From Archegozetes longisetosus (lineage: Eukaryota > Arthropoda > Arachnida > Sarcoptiformes > Trhypochthoniidae): 64,000 nucleotides of DNA. Shown one piece after another: positions 10,836 to 29,005 of the stretch. Every line of letters begins with the position of its first letter. Position 1 is the first letter of the stretch. The stretch covers positions 9,681,288-9,745,287 of the forward strand of contig JAEMBT020000009.1 of assembly GCA_018873245.2 (NCBI GenBank), given 5' to 3'. The position numbers and the translations under genes were made by a program. The notes under the pieces were generated by a model. It was not told the origin of the DNA and did no database searches. It saw only the letters and a list, made by a program, of their open reading frames with translations.

Positions 10836-11986
10836 TCATTTCATAACAAAAACGTATTTGGCGTCAGTAAATCCTTGCATCGACTTTTCAACAGCTTCCT
10901 TGTAATCATCAAGACCTACTTTTATGGTTTTAGGTGTCTCTAACTTTCCATTTTTAACTAAGTCACACAGATAGTTCAACATTTCAGACCTCTGATTATT
11001 ATTAGCGTTCTCTCGATTCCATCGACTCATCCAATAGCCATAAAATCGGTGATCTTTGAAAATGAGTGAACCAGTAGGAATAGTTAATGGTTGTTTAGAC
11101 ATTCCACCATAGGTTACCATAGCCCCACGAAATGACAAGTGACGCATGCAATCTGTTGCGTTTTTGCCTCCCACGCAATTTAAAGCTAGTTTTGGTTCAG
11201 GAATATCTTTCAATATTTTTCCCATTACTTCTGGTTGTCGCAGTTCTTCCTCAGTCACCACATGATTGGCGCCTAGTGAGCTCAGTCTTGATTTGAGCTG
11301 ATCCAAATCAGGCCTATTACGAACTACATTAATTGTATTGATTTGCCAGTGTTTGGCCAACTGGATCACATTCAGACCAACAGCACTATTGGCCCCATTT
11401 TGGATAACTGTATCTCCTTTTCAGTTGTAGATCAATGACAAAGAGTTAATACTCCTTTAAAACTAATAAGTTCATAAAAGATACCTTTTTTAAGATCAAC
11501 AAAATCTTCAAGCATTCGATAAGCAGTACATGGGTTGACACTCAACTGAGCCGCACTCAATACATCAATACTATCATCAATAACAAGTACATCATTTTCG
11601 TGACCAATCGCGTAAGACTGCCACGTGCCAGAAGCAGTCAAGCTAGGGATAACACGATCGCCAACTTTAACTCTACTCACTTGTTGACCAACTTTGACCA
11701 CTCTCGCCACACCTTCGTTGCCAGCAATAGCTGGTAGTTTAGGTTTGATAGCATAAACACCTTGGATGGTGTTGATGTCAGCTGGATTAATTGGACTTGC
11801 TAGGAACTCTATTAATACCTCTTTCTCCTTTAGTTCTCTCTCTACTCTCTCGCTTATGTCTACCTTTTTTAATACTTTACTTGGGTCACCATATTGCTCG
11901 TAAATCAAAGCGTAATTTGTAGACATCCATCTCTTATTTATCTGTTTGAACAAATTTAAATTTCGTAATAATTGTTTTGCAATCAT
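10836..11986 (-). CDS. MECR: mitochondrial enoyl-[ACP]/trans-2-enoyl-CoA reductase
   Basis: Two exons, 11986-11485 and 11416-10836, separated by a 69-bp intron, encode 360 aa. MECR performs the last reduction of mitochondrial type II fatty acid synthesis with NADPH, which supplies lipoyl precursors. The N-terminus is basic and Ser/Thr-containing (MIAKQLLRNL...RWMST), fitting a mitochondrial presequence. The alcohol-dehydrogenase-like part has 'NPADINTIQGVYAIKP' (Tyr78 is the family's conserved catalytic tyrosine) and the nucleotide-binding turn NGANSAVG at about 174-181, created by the splice. Length equals the family norm. It is divergent from COX17, whose start is 541 bp away. Confidence 0.93.
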
Positions 11987-12527
11987 TGCTGTGTTTTGGT
12001 AACCTTAAATCTATTTTGAAATGATTGCGCATGACTCTCACTTTTCACGTGCAATGCTTGCAATCCGTCTACGCATATTGAGTTCTATTTAGTTTATACC
12101 GGTCATTTTATACCCGGTCATTTTATACCCGCTTATTTCATCACCTTTTTGCCGAATAATTGTTTATGCATTAACTTTCAAGTTTGTTTATATTGATCTT
12201 TGTTTCAATTATAGCAAACGTATCTAAATATTAGAGGAATTGTCTCACATTTGATCCATTATTGATTAATAAAACTTAATTAAATAGTAAGTCTTAATGC
12301 AATCGAATGATTGATCGCTTTTGATTGATCTATGTGTTAATACTACTAAATATAAATTACAGTTAAAGGTATCTAACTTGAACATGTAGTTAAGTAGTTT
12401 TTAGGAGTGAATAATAATTCATTTTTGTTGTTACTTAAAATCCAATTATGTTATGTTCAAGTTACAGAGGTTTGACTGTAGTTAGACAGGCTTCACTGTA
12501 ATAAATGATCAATTCTTTAGCTATAGA
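11987..12527. promoter_or_regulatory. MECR/COX17 divergent intergenic region
   Basis: The 541-bp gap between two divergent mitochondrial-protein genes presumably holds both promoters. It contains three near-repeats of 'taccYggtcattttatac' at about 12096-12131 and a small MITE at 12358-12480. No defined factor site was recognised. Confidence 0.45.
12358..12480. mobile_element. pogo/Tigger-like MITE
   Basis: The ends read 'tacagttaaaggtatctaac' and, inverted, 'tacagtcaaacctctgtaac', with TA at both borders. These resemble pogo/Tigger termini (CAGTCAAACC...). A further end-like copy follows at 12481-12500. A relative lies at 16688-16832. Confidence 0.6.
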
Positions 12528-13317
12528 ATGCCTGAAGAGAAGCCAAAACAAGAAGAGGAAAAAAAGTTAAAGCCGTGCTGTGCGTGTCCTGAAACTAAAA
12601 AAGTTCGAGACGAATGGTACGTTTGAGCTATTAATTCCTGTTTGATCTATCGGTTGCCTTCTTGGAGAGTAGAACAAGAAGTGACTTAAGAACAACAACT
12701 CCACTTTAAAACTCTTCTAAAGTATCATTAAGAGGAAGGGTTGGCTCCGAGCGATTGCTAACTTAATTCCCCTTCAAGTCATCCTTGCATTCGACTCACT
12801 CTATCATTAATATACTAAACTTGAATTCGTTTTCCTCCTATTCCACGAATAATGATCTATAAAGTTTATCATTTAAGATCTACTTAGGGCTTTTTAAAAT
12901 CATGATCAACTTAATTTATCGTTTTGAGTCGAGTGATCGATTAGTTTAGTTGGTGTTATGCGTCAATTATTCAGTGATAGAAGTTTTTGAATATCGATTA
13001 GAGAGAGAGAGAGAGAGATTGAAACATATTGAAAAACCAAACTTCATGTCCATTTTATAGAAAGCTTTGATGTTATAAAAACCAATTCATTATACCGACG
13101 AAACCATTAGCCTCTAGGAACAATTAATTGGATACTCAAAAACTGAGCCCTATTTCAATTCAAATAACAAGCTTTTATATTATGAATAATTACTACATTT
13201 CAAATTCTGAATAATTGATTGTTTTTTTATAGCATCATTGAGAGGGGAGAAGAAAATTGTAAAGAACTCATTGAAGCACATAAAGAATGTATGAGAAAAT
13301 TGGGATTCAAGATATAA
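12528..13317 (+). CDS. COX17: cytochrome c oxidase copper chaperone COX17
   Basis: Two exons, 12528-12616 and 13233-13317, encode 57 aa; the intron is phase 2 and splits Cys30. COX17 is an intermembrane-space chaperone that passes Cu(I) to SCO1 and COX11 for cytochrome oxidase assembly. The copper-site cysteines are Cys17 and Cys18 ([11 protein letters not shown]). The twin CX9C pairs, Cys20/Cys30 and Cys39/Cys49, match the Mia40 import and CHCH fold. The C-terminus [10 protein letters not shown] is nearly invariant in animals. A start at 12528 gives the usual short acidic/lysine-rich leader. It converges on eIF3g, whose stop is 161 bp away. Confidence 0.96.
13001..13018. repeat. (GA)n microsatellite in COX17 intron
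   Basis: A perfect run of about nine ga units inside the 616-bp COX17 intron. Confidence 0.9.
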
Positions 13318-13478
13318 TATATTCAATAAAAGTTTAAATTAATTGTCAAACTTTGTATTATTTCATTTAAAAAAAACAAAATGTAAAACAAGAAATGTTC
13401 GAGATTTACATAGATTATTAAAATTATAATTTTGTTTATTCATCGAAAGAGAAGTTCAAACCAATGAAAAAGATTAAA

Positions 13479-15782
13479 CTAGTTATTTGACGGTTTAGCC
13501 CATTCAACATTGAGAATAAGATTAGCATAACCATAGCCGTTGACCGATCGAATGGCTTTAGCGGCATCTTCTTTGTGCTCATAACTGACAAACGCGAATC
13601 CCTTCGACTGACCCGTGTATTTGTCTTTAGCCAAAAATATTCTCGTAACTCTTCCGAACGGACTAAACAGCTCTTTCAAATCTTGGTCTTGTATTTCTTC
13701 TGGCAAATTAGTGACACGAATAGTGTTGGCCTCGTCTTTAGACCGCGTTGTGGTCATAGTCTCTCCGCGTTTGTTTCCGCCCTCTCTCATGTTTGGAGGC
13801 ACATACTTCGCAGGTTTACCCTTATCATCGATCTATAATACAAATGAAATATTTTTCTTAAAAAACATTCCAATAATCTAAAGCTTTATACGGAAAATTC
13901 ATTAAATTCATATCTGTTAAGATTCAGAAAAATGCATTTAAGCCGAGAAGCAATCCACCTACAATTGCATACCTAAGGAGATTTGCACTACTTTGCAACT
14001 GATCTCAATTCTATTGAATTAATTAATGTCATTAATTCCGTCAGATAAGTCAAGTAAATGTCAGATAGTGTCAGATGTCAGAATTATAGCTAATTTTCAG
14101 GTAATCAATCAATAACTTTATAAAGATATATCAGTTTTATATATTGTATTTTATAATATCTTATAGTAATTTTAGGTATCATTTCGTTTCAATTCATGTT
14201 TTATGAATGAGAATAGATTTACAAATAGAAAATTACACCTAAAATACTCTGAATTGAGGCTCAAGTCATGTAAAATAAGTTCAACTCATGAACGCTCATC
14301 ATAATTGATGTATTTTTCAGGAGCCATAAAGAAATTAATGGATTTGAAGCTGATTTCGAGCTGAGTTTAAGTCACGATTCGAAGGGATCTTCATTCAAAA
14401 GGAGAACCACAATATTTAATTTAATTTATAGTCATATCAATAGATAATTGTATCGGTTCATTGACCTTCAACTTAATATGACTTGAATAAACTTCATTGA
14501 TAGTCTAAATTGATTGTCATTTCTCTAAGCTATCATTTATTGATCGAATATCTATTTGAATGAAATAAATTATTGGTTTATAGCAAACTTCAAACTTAAT
14601 CTAATTGAATGATTTGAATACAATCATCTTTTTACTGCCTAGAGCCTACAACAAATGTGAAACTTAATAATTTGTACGATAATAGAGGCCATTTAGAATT
14701 GATATATTATTAATTGTTTCAATGTTCAGTCTAAATAGACTTTTATTGTTTTGTATTTCTTTATAGTCTAGTTGTTAAGTAATTGCATTAAAAAATCAAA
14801 TTCAAAATCAAAAAACAAAAATCTCTCTTTAACTAGAACTTTATGTAAATTACTAGTTAACTCACATCAGCTTCAATTCATCTAAGTCTAAACTAGGTAT
14901 TTTGTCTGAAATCTTTTTTCTTTTTAGACTCTATAAACTAGTTTTTGTTAGTTATATTTGAGTATTCCTTCAAAATGAGTTATAGTCTAATATTATATGA
15001 TGTATAGTCATTCCAGTTTATAGTGAACGGATCGGTGCAGCCAAGTGTTCACTATAGAAAGGATTGACGATATCGGTTCGACTGCTTTCGTTGTAGTTCA
15101 TTTAATTGGCACTTTTGCTTAATTTCAATTTGAAATATCTAGTTTAGATAGTTTCATTTAAAGTGAAACAATGATGAGAGAGGCATTTATGAAACAAGTT
15201 GATAGAAAGTTGATTATCATAAAGCAAATATTGAATTACCTGGCCTCTAGCCTGATTATTGTCAAGACTGGGTTGATTAGCATCTTTATTGAGTTCTTCC
15301 AACTTGTCCTTGTACGGACATTTAAGCGACCAGTGATCCATTCCACAATGTCTGCACTGAACCAATCCCTTACCACTGCTCTTAAATTTGTTTAGAGCAT
15401 CGTCTTCATTCTCTTGACCCATCAACAAGTCTTCATCTCTATTACCGACAAACTGCATGAATATATCTTCTGATATAATAGTTGTCGCTGGATTAGGTCC
15501 AGGCGGGTCTTTAGAAGCCAAACCAAACTTGTTCCAGTTCTTCCTTATAGCAATACTTTTTGGAACACGTCTCTTCTCTACCTTATAATAACGAACTACT
15601 TTTATTTTTTTTCCATTTTCATTATATTTATATTCTGTAATGATTTTAGTGTCCCCATTGATTTCTTCGACAATTGCTGGCAATTCGCTATCATTACCAT
15701 CGAATGATTCTTCTCCATGCTCTTCCATCTGGTCAGCCCATGATGGCTTCACTTTTGAATCTACTTCTGATGCAGAAGGCAT
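13479..15782 (-). CDS. eIF3g: translation initiation factor eIF3 subunit G
   Basis: Two exons, 15782-15240 and 13832-13479, with a 1,407-bp phase-0 intron, encode 298 aa. eIF3g is part of the eIF3 complex on the 40S subunit and helps scanning and reinitiation. The N-terminal 'KPSWADQMEE' is the family opening. A CCHC zinc knuckle lies at Cys143, Cys146, His150 and Cys155. 'PAKYVPPNMREGG' begins just after the splice and is diagnostic. The C-terminal RRM (about 218-296) has RNP2 'IRVTNL' and RNP1 'KGFAFVSY'. Length is slightly below the human protein (about 320 aa). Confidence 0.95.
15019..15056. repeat. 10-bp perfect hairpin in eIF3g intron
   Basis: tatagtgaac (15019-15028) pairs perfectly with gttcactata (15047-15056) around an 18-nt loop, within the long eIF3g intron. 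It may be the remains of a very small MITE. Confidence 0.5.
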
Positions 15783-16311
15783 TGTTTAAATTATCCTAAC
15801 TGTCCAAATTAATCTAATTTCAATTATATTTTCTTTTAGTTATTTCTATACTCTTTACACACTCTGTCATAAAGTAAGAAAAACGTGGCGGACAACTGGC
15901 TTTACATAAATTACGTCTTTTTCTATCTCAGCTTTTGTGTGAATAATTAGTCAAACAAATAGGATTACTATTCAAATTAATGATTTAAAAGTTTTAGAAC
16001 TTTGTGATCATTTAAACCTTAACTGATAATTAAATGGACCACTGCTTTAGTCGCAAACTTGAAAGCAATTTGATTATAATTGAGCCACACTTGATAAACA
16101 TGAAAAGTACCGATGGCTTAACAATTAAATTACCAAAACTTCAACTCATAATTAAAGCAGTTAGAAGTTTCTAACCTGAGTTCAATGATTGAATTTAACG
16201 CTGTATTCAGGCTATTTCCATCCGTCATAAACTTATTTGACTTGATATTATTTGTAGTTCTATGCAAATTCTTATTTTATGCTCAACAGAAAAACTGCTG
16301 TCCTATTAGTT

Positions 16312-16398
16312 ATGCAAAACTTACTCACAACTTATGCAAAACTTACTCAGCATTCATGCAAAGCTCACTCAGAGCTCATGTAAAACTCACTCAAATAA
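16312..16398. repeat. tandem repeat, about 20-bp unit
   Basis: About four imperfect copies of a unit like 'catgcaaaactcactcaga'. Confidence 0.75.
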
Positions 16399-16687
16399 AT
16401 ACATTTGACTATTCGTGACTTCTCTTTTATGTATCTAAAGCTGATTTAAAATTCCAACATCACTTTCAGGCATAATTACCATCAATTTTGCCACTGAATA
16501 GGTTAGAAATCTGTTAGGAAGTTTAAGTATAAGATATGCATTGTATGTAAATTGATCACAATAAATTACATGCGTTTAAGCTATTTGAATAAATTTGCCC
16601 AGATTTATTCTCATAACCAATTCTCTCATTCAATCATAACTTGTTTCAATGATCTACTATCTTCAAGGTCCTCGTAATTCTTAGACC

Positions 16688-16832
16688 TACAGTTAAAGCT
16701 GTCTGACTTAAATAGCTAGTTAAGTGGTTTATGAAAACGGACTAAGTAAATACATGGCAAATGGAGGTTAATTTTAATTATTTTTTTAAAAACCACTTAA
16801 ATGTGTGTTCAAGTTAGACAGGTTTAATTGTA
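16688..16832. mobile_element. pogo/Tigger-like MITE
   Basis: 145 bp with inverted ends 'tacagttaaagctgtctgac' and (inverted) 'tacaattaaacctgtctaac', and TA at both borders. Same family as 12358-12480. Inner parts also pair (aagtggttt / aaaccactt). Confidence 0.65.
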
Positions 16833-17922
16833 TTACTCATATTACAAGCAACTGAAACATGGTTCCGCCACTAAAAACTTGTAAAATGGCTTTATTATCG
16901 AGGAATTGAGCATAATTTTCGATTTTAGCCTAACAAAAAAGCATTTTAGGCTCGAATTGGTATCATTTTATTTCCTGTTTATTCAATATATAATTTACTC
17001 AAACTTCCTTTGTTATACCAATTAACCTGATATCAACTTTTTATATTATAAAAACCTTTATACAGCTACACCTCAATGTTAATACGTCTGAACGTCTAAT
17101 CGTTTGCAATTAGCAAACTAAAAATCAACGACTAAATGTGCTGAAACTCGTCTTGAAGAAAAATTGTCCAACAATATTTAGTCAAATAATTATGATTGAA
17201 CTTGAAATGATATCATAGCGATTATAATCTGAGTCTAATTATCGTAATTATCTTCCAAAAGTATATTCACTATGTTTTGTGTTCAGCGGGTTTTTCATTG
17301 TAACCCTGGAGACATCACTCATGTGTCGCGAGTCTGAGCACTAGTTTTGAGAGTGAGTGCTTTTTAGACCTTTTTATGCCTTGCTAACTTTCGGCCCGGA
17401 TTACCTAACATTTTTTCTGTCCAACTATCTTCAACTTGAACAACAAACAGACGATTCTTCTTAACAAACTTCAATATAATTATGCTTAACTTGAAGGACA
17501 AAAAGGTGGCTCAATCTTAAAAAACTGAAATATATATCAAATATAATCTAACACTTTTTAAGCACTAACCCGACCCGTTAGACAACTGCATTGGATCGAC
17601 GTAGACCTCTAGTAGATTTGCCTGAATTGATTCGCACAGAACCGACTGACTTATCGCTAGCAATGCTTTAGTTTAATAGTTAGAGTGTAAGTTAGCGATG
17701 ACTCACTTGTGATATGTTATGAAAGGGTGTGAATTGCATATGAATATGACTCAAATGTTGAACTGTTTTACTTTTATAATATGATTAGTTTAGTTATAAT
17801 TGAATTTCTTTTTTAATTCTATTCTTATTGATTATTAGTTTTTAATTATTTAAGTATTGTTTAGATAATATTTGATTTGATTGTCATATTTGTGACGCCA
17901 TATATGCGAATAATTAGCGAAT

Positions 17923-25217
<7,295 letters not shown>

Positions 25218-25653
25218 TATTCAAGTAATACATTTGATTATAGATTGTTTTACATTTTACGTCCTTTACTATATTAAATGAATATTATTTTAACGTTTAA
25301 TGTCAATTATTTATAAAATGTTTTTTAGCAGTGCAATAGTACTGACACAGAATCAAATCGACAACTGTATTATATTCAAAAGCTTTAATGCAATTTATTT
25401 TGTTTCTTTAAAATAAAACAATTGTAATATAAACTGTAAAATAAGTCATTTATTTACTAAAATAATTATTTTCAATTTTTAACAAATTAACCAATAACAA
25501 TTTTTACGATTTTTGGTGACTCCAAACACATCCTCTCATAGGTTTGGAAACGATCAAATGTATGTTTGGATCACTTCGCTCTTTCAAATGCTGATATATG
25601 AGTATCTGGGACCAAAATACTTATGGAAGTAATAGAAAAAGTTGATTAATAGT
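25218..25653. other. convergent 3' intergenic, kinesin/MMUT
   Basis: AT-rich convergent 3' flank with several AATAAA-like signals (for example near 25413). No gene seen. Confidence 0.5.
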
Positions 25654-28452
25654 TCAGCTAGTCTGTCGCTGTTTAGTATTTTGATCATTTTGAATCACTT
25701 CAAGAACTTGGAGAGCAGCGACTGGTATTCGTGTGCCTTAAAGAATAATAATTATTATATATACGCTTAGAATTGGTTTAGTTATAATCATAGCTGTGAC
25801 TTTGTCGGAGATCTAAGTGTTTTTCTATAGCTGAAAATTAGGAAATTTAAATATATGCGCCGATCATCAAATAATGAGTAAAGTGAGTTGATATTATAGT
25901 TCCTAAAAATTCGAGAGTTCATCACTTTTTCTTAGTTTTACGAATTACCAGAAAACTCCGATTTTGATCTGAAAAATTTCTTTGACTAATTTCCTTAAAA
26001 GGTAGTGACTGAAAAGTGCAAATTTCAAGTAGCTTAAATAAATGAACTAAAAACAGAAATTTTAAGTCATAATTAAGATGATAAAACGTGTCCCAAAAAA
26101 CTCCGAAGCCTCACTGTTTTGCTCTGATTATGTGCAGTAATCCAATAACCTATAGTCAACAATACCTGGTCCAAATATGGCAGCTGCGCCCACACTATGT
26201 AGATACTCGTAATCTTGAGGCGGTATAACTCCCCCGACAACTATTTTAATATCACTAAAATCAATGTGAAAATTAATGTCTGAAATTTTGTAAAATTGCC
26301 TTATTTTGTTATGATCTTACGGCCGTCCCAACTTATTGAGTGCCTCTGAAAGTAACGGAACAAGTGTTCGATGACCAGCTGCTTGACTGCTAACGCCTAC
26401 ACAATGGACATCTGCGTCTACTGCTTGTTGTGCCACTTCTTCAGGTGTTTGGAACAAAGGACCTAAATCTACATCAAAGCCAACGTCTGCAAAACCAGTA
26501 GCGATCACTTTTGCCCCTCTGTCATGTCCGTCTTGGCCCATTTTGGCCACAAGAATTCTGGGACGTCTTCCCTCAATACTCTCAAATTCTTGTACTTTAT
26601 TTTGTATTTTTTTCAGTTCATCCAAATGAGAATATGCAGAATAATAAGCTCCACTCACGAGTCTATCTGCGGCAATATAACGACCAAAAGCTTTTTCCAT
26701 AGCCATAGATATCTCTCCGAGAGTCGCGCGATGTCTAGCGCATTCGACAGCTTTCGACAGAACATTGCCGTCGGTTTCTGCAGCCTTCGTTAGTTCCTCT
26801 AGACATTTGTTGACTTTATTTGAATCGCGATCAGCTTTAATCTTTTTGATTTTGGATATTTGTGTTTCACGAACTACCCTATTATCGACAACTAATACTT
26901 CGACGGGATCTTCTTTTTCAAGTCTATATTTATTAACTCCAACAATAACTTCTTTGCCGCTATCAATGGCAGCCTGCTTCTGTGCCGCGCATTCCTCAAT
27001 TTTCATTTTAGGCATGCCATCAGCTACTGCTTTAGCCATTCCTCCTATAGCTTCCACTTCATCAATAAGTTTTTTCGCTTCTTTATAGACTTTGTCAGTC
27101 AATGCTTCCATCATGTAAGATCCACCCCACGGATCGATCACTTTTGGTATTCCTGTTTCTTCTTGAAGTATAATTTGAGTATTTCTCGCAATTCTCGCAC
27201 TAAAGCGTGACGGAAGGGCTAATGCTTCGTCGAAAGAATTTGTGTGAAGAGATTGTGTTCCGCCGAAAACAGCGGCCATCGCTTCAACTGTAGTTCTGAC
27301 TATGTTATTATAGGGATCTTGTTCTGTTTGAGACCAGCCAGAAGTTTGACAATGAGTTCTCAACATACAAGACTTGATGTCTTTTGGATTGAAATGTTCT
27401 TTAATCAGGTCTGCCCATAATCGTCTGGCAGCTCTCATTTTTGCGATTTCCATATAGAAGTTCATACCAATTCCCCAGAAAAACGAAAGTCTTGGAGCAA
27501 ACTCATCAATACTAAGACCAGCCTTAATACCTGTTCGACAATATTCGAGACCATCGGCTATGGTGAAGGCCAGCTCGAGCACGGCTGTCGCGCCTGCTTC
27601 TTGCATGTGATAACCAGATATTGATATGGAGTTAAATTTAGGCATATTTTTGGAGACGTAGGAAAAAATGTCTCCAATAATTCTCATCGAATGGTCAGGA
27701 GGATAGATATAAGTATTTCTAACCATAAATTCTTTCAGAATATCGTTCTGTATTGTACCCGATAGTTGTTTCTGTTGAACACCTGACTCGTCAGCAGCTA
27801 CTATAAACATAGCCATTATGGGAATGACAGCTCCGTTCATGGTCATTGAAACTGATATTTTGCTGAGATCTATGCCATCGAATAATGTCTTCATATCTTC
27901 GACCGAATCGATGGCGACTCCGGCCATTCCGACATCTCCCTGAACACGAATGTCATCGCTATCATAGCCTCTATGAGTGGCCAAATCGAAAGCAACTGAC
28001 AATCCCTGTTGACCAGCAGCTATGTTTTCCTTGTAGAACTTATTACTATCTTCAACGGTACTGAAACCACCGTATTGTCTGATAGTCCATGGCTTCTGTG
28101 TATACATTGTGGCGTATGGACCACGAGTGAACGGAAACTTGCCCGAAACCTCTTGTTGGATGCGGTCACTCAAATCGCTTGAAAAATAGATGGGTTTCAC
28201 GTCTATTCCTTCATTCGTTTTCCATACCAGCTGGTCTGGATTCTTGCCTTTCATTTGCTTTGTCGCTAATGATTTCCATTCGTCCCTCAATGAACTTAAT
28301 CGACGATAATTTTGTGCAGAAATGAACTAAAAATCAATTTTTTATTCTAAACTTATAAGAACTCAAGTTTTTGAGATAAGAAGTAAAGTTTGAAACTTAA
28401 ACATCGAATCACTTACCAATTTGTAATATTTATTGGTTTTTGTAATAATCAT
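25654..28452 (-). CDS. MMUT: methylmalonyl-CoA mutase, mitochondrial
   Basis: Four exons, 28452-28417, 28326-26321, 26254-26166 and 25736-25654, encode 737 aa (the human enzyme is about 750). It converts (R)-methylmalonyl-CoA to succinyl-CoA with adenosylcobalamin, completing propionate breakdown. The first 12-codon exon plus '[11 protein letters not shown]' gives a basic mitochondrial presequence. The TIM-barrel half has 'RPGGYATMY'-type substrate motifs (here [21 protein letters not shown]). The cobalamin-binding half near the C-terminus has the DXHXXG motif as [11 protein letters not shown], then the usual '[15 protein letters not shown]'. The final two exons restore '[11 protein letters not shown]' and '[11 protein letters not shown]', which are diagnostic. 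It converges with kinesin. Confidence 0.96.
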
Positions 28453-29005
28453 TTTGTCGAATAGATAACATTTAATGATTTAATGAAAACAAACTTAACT
28501 TTTATTTTGCTTCAAATGCATTGGATATGCAGCTAAACACTTACAAACTTATAACAATTGTATTTGGTTATAGAAACAAGTTGCTTTAATGAGTAATCAA
28601 AATCAAATGAGAGTCCTATCAATTCAATTAAATTGATCACTATCAATAATCTATATTATCATTTTGACAATTTATTTTATTGAATTTACAAAATAAGTCT
28701 TATTGTACTAAATACAGTAAAGTCCCGTAAATTAGGAAGAACTCGCTCAACTATTGGCTGAGGTGAATAGTCACGTGATAATAATATAAATGACCATAAC
28801 TGTAGTGAGAAAATAATAATAATAATAATTGTTTCAATTATAATGTACTACTCGTAATGTATCTCAACATTAATTTCGTAACCATATTATTATTTACTAT
28901 TTAAATAACTGTAAATATAATATTGATTAATATAAAACTTATTTTTTTCATACTTCTAAACAAATGTTTGATATTTTTTCTAAATTATTCTAATTATTTG
29001 AGTCG
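28453..29005. other. MMUT/PACT-gene divergent intergenic region
   Basis: 553 bp of AT-rich sequence between divergent genes, including an (ata)n run near 28813-28828. It presumably holds both promoters. An in-frame TAA precedes the ATG at 29006, which fixes that start. Confidence 0.5.

Larger units (their letters stand above)
15783..17922. other. eIF3g/kinesin divergent intergenic region
   Basis: 2.1 kb between two divergent genes. It holds a short tandem repeat (16312-16398) and a MITE (16688-16832). The ORF at 16185-16418 runs through the tandem repeat and looks non-coding. No other gene or RNA was seen. Confidence 0.5.

Noticed and set aside
16185..16418. 77-aa ORF between eIF3g and kinesin
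   Set aside because: Its C-terminal half is the translated 20-bp tandem repeat; no motif or splice support.
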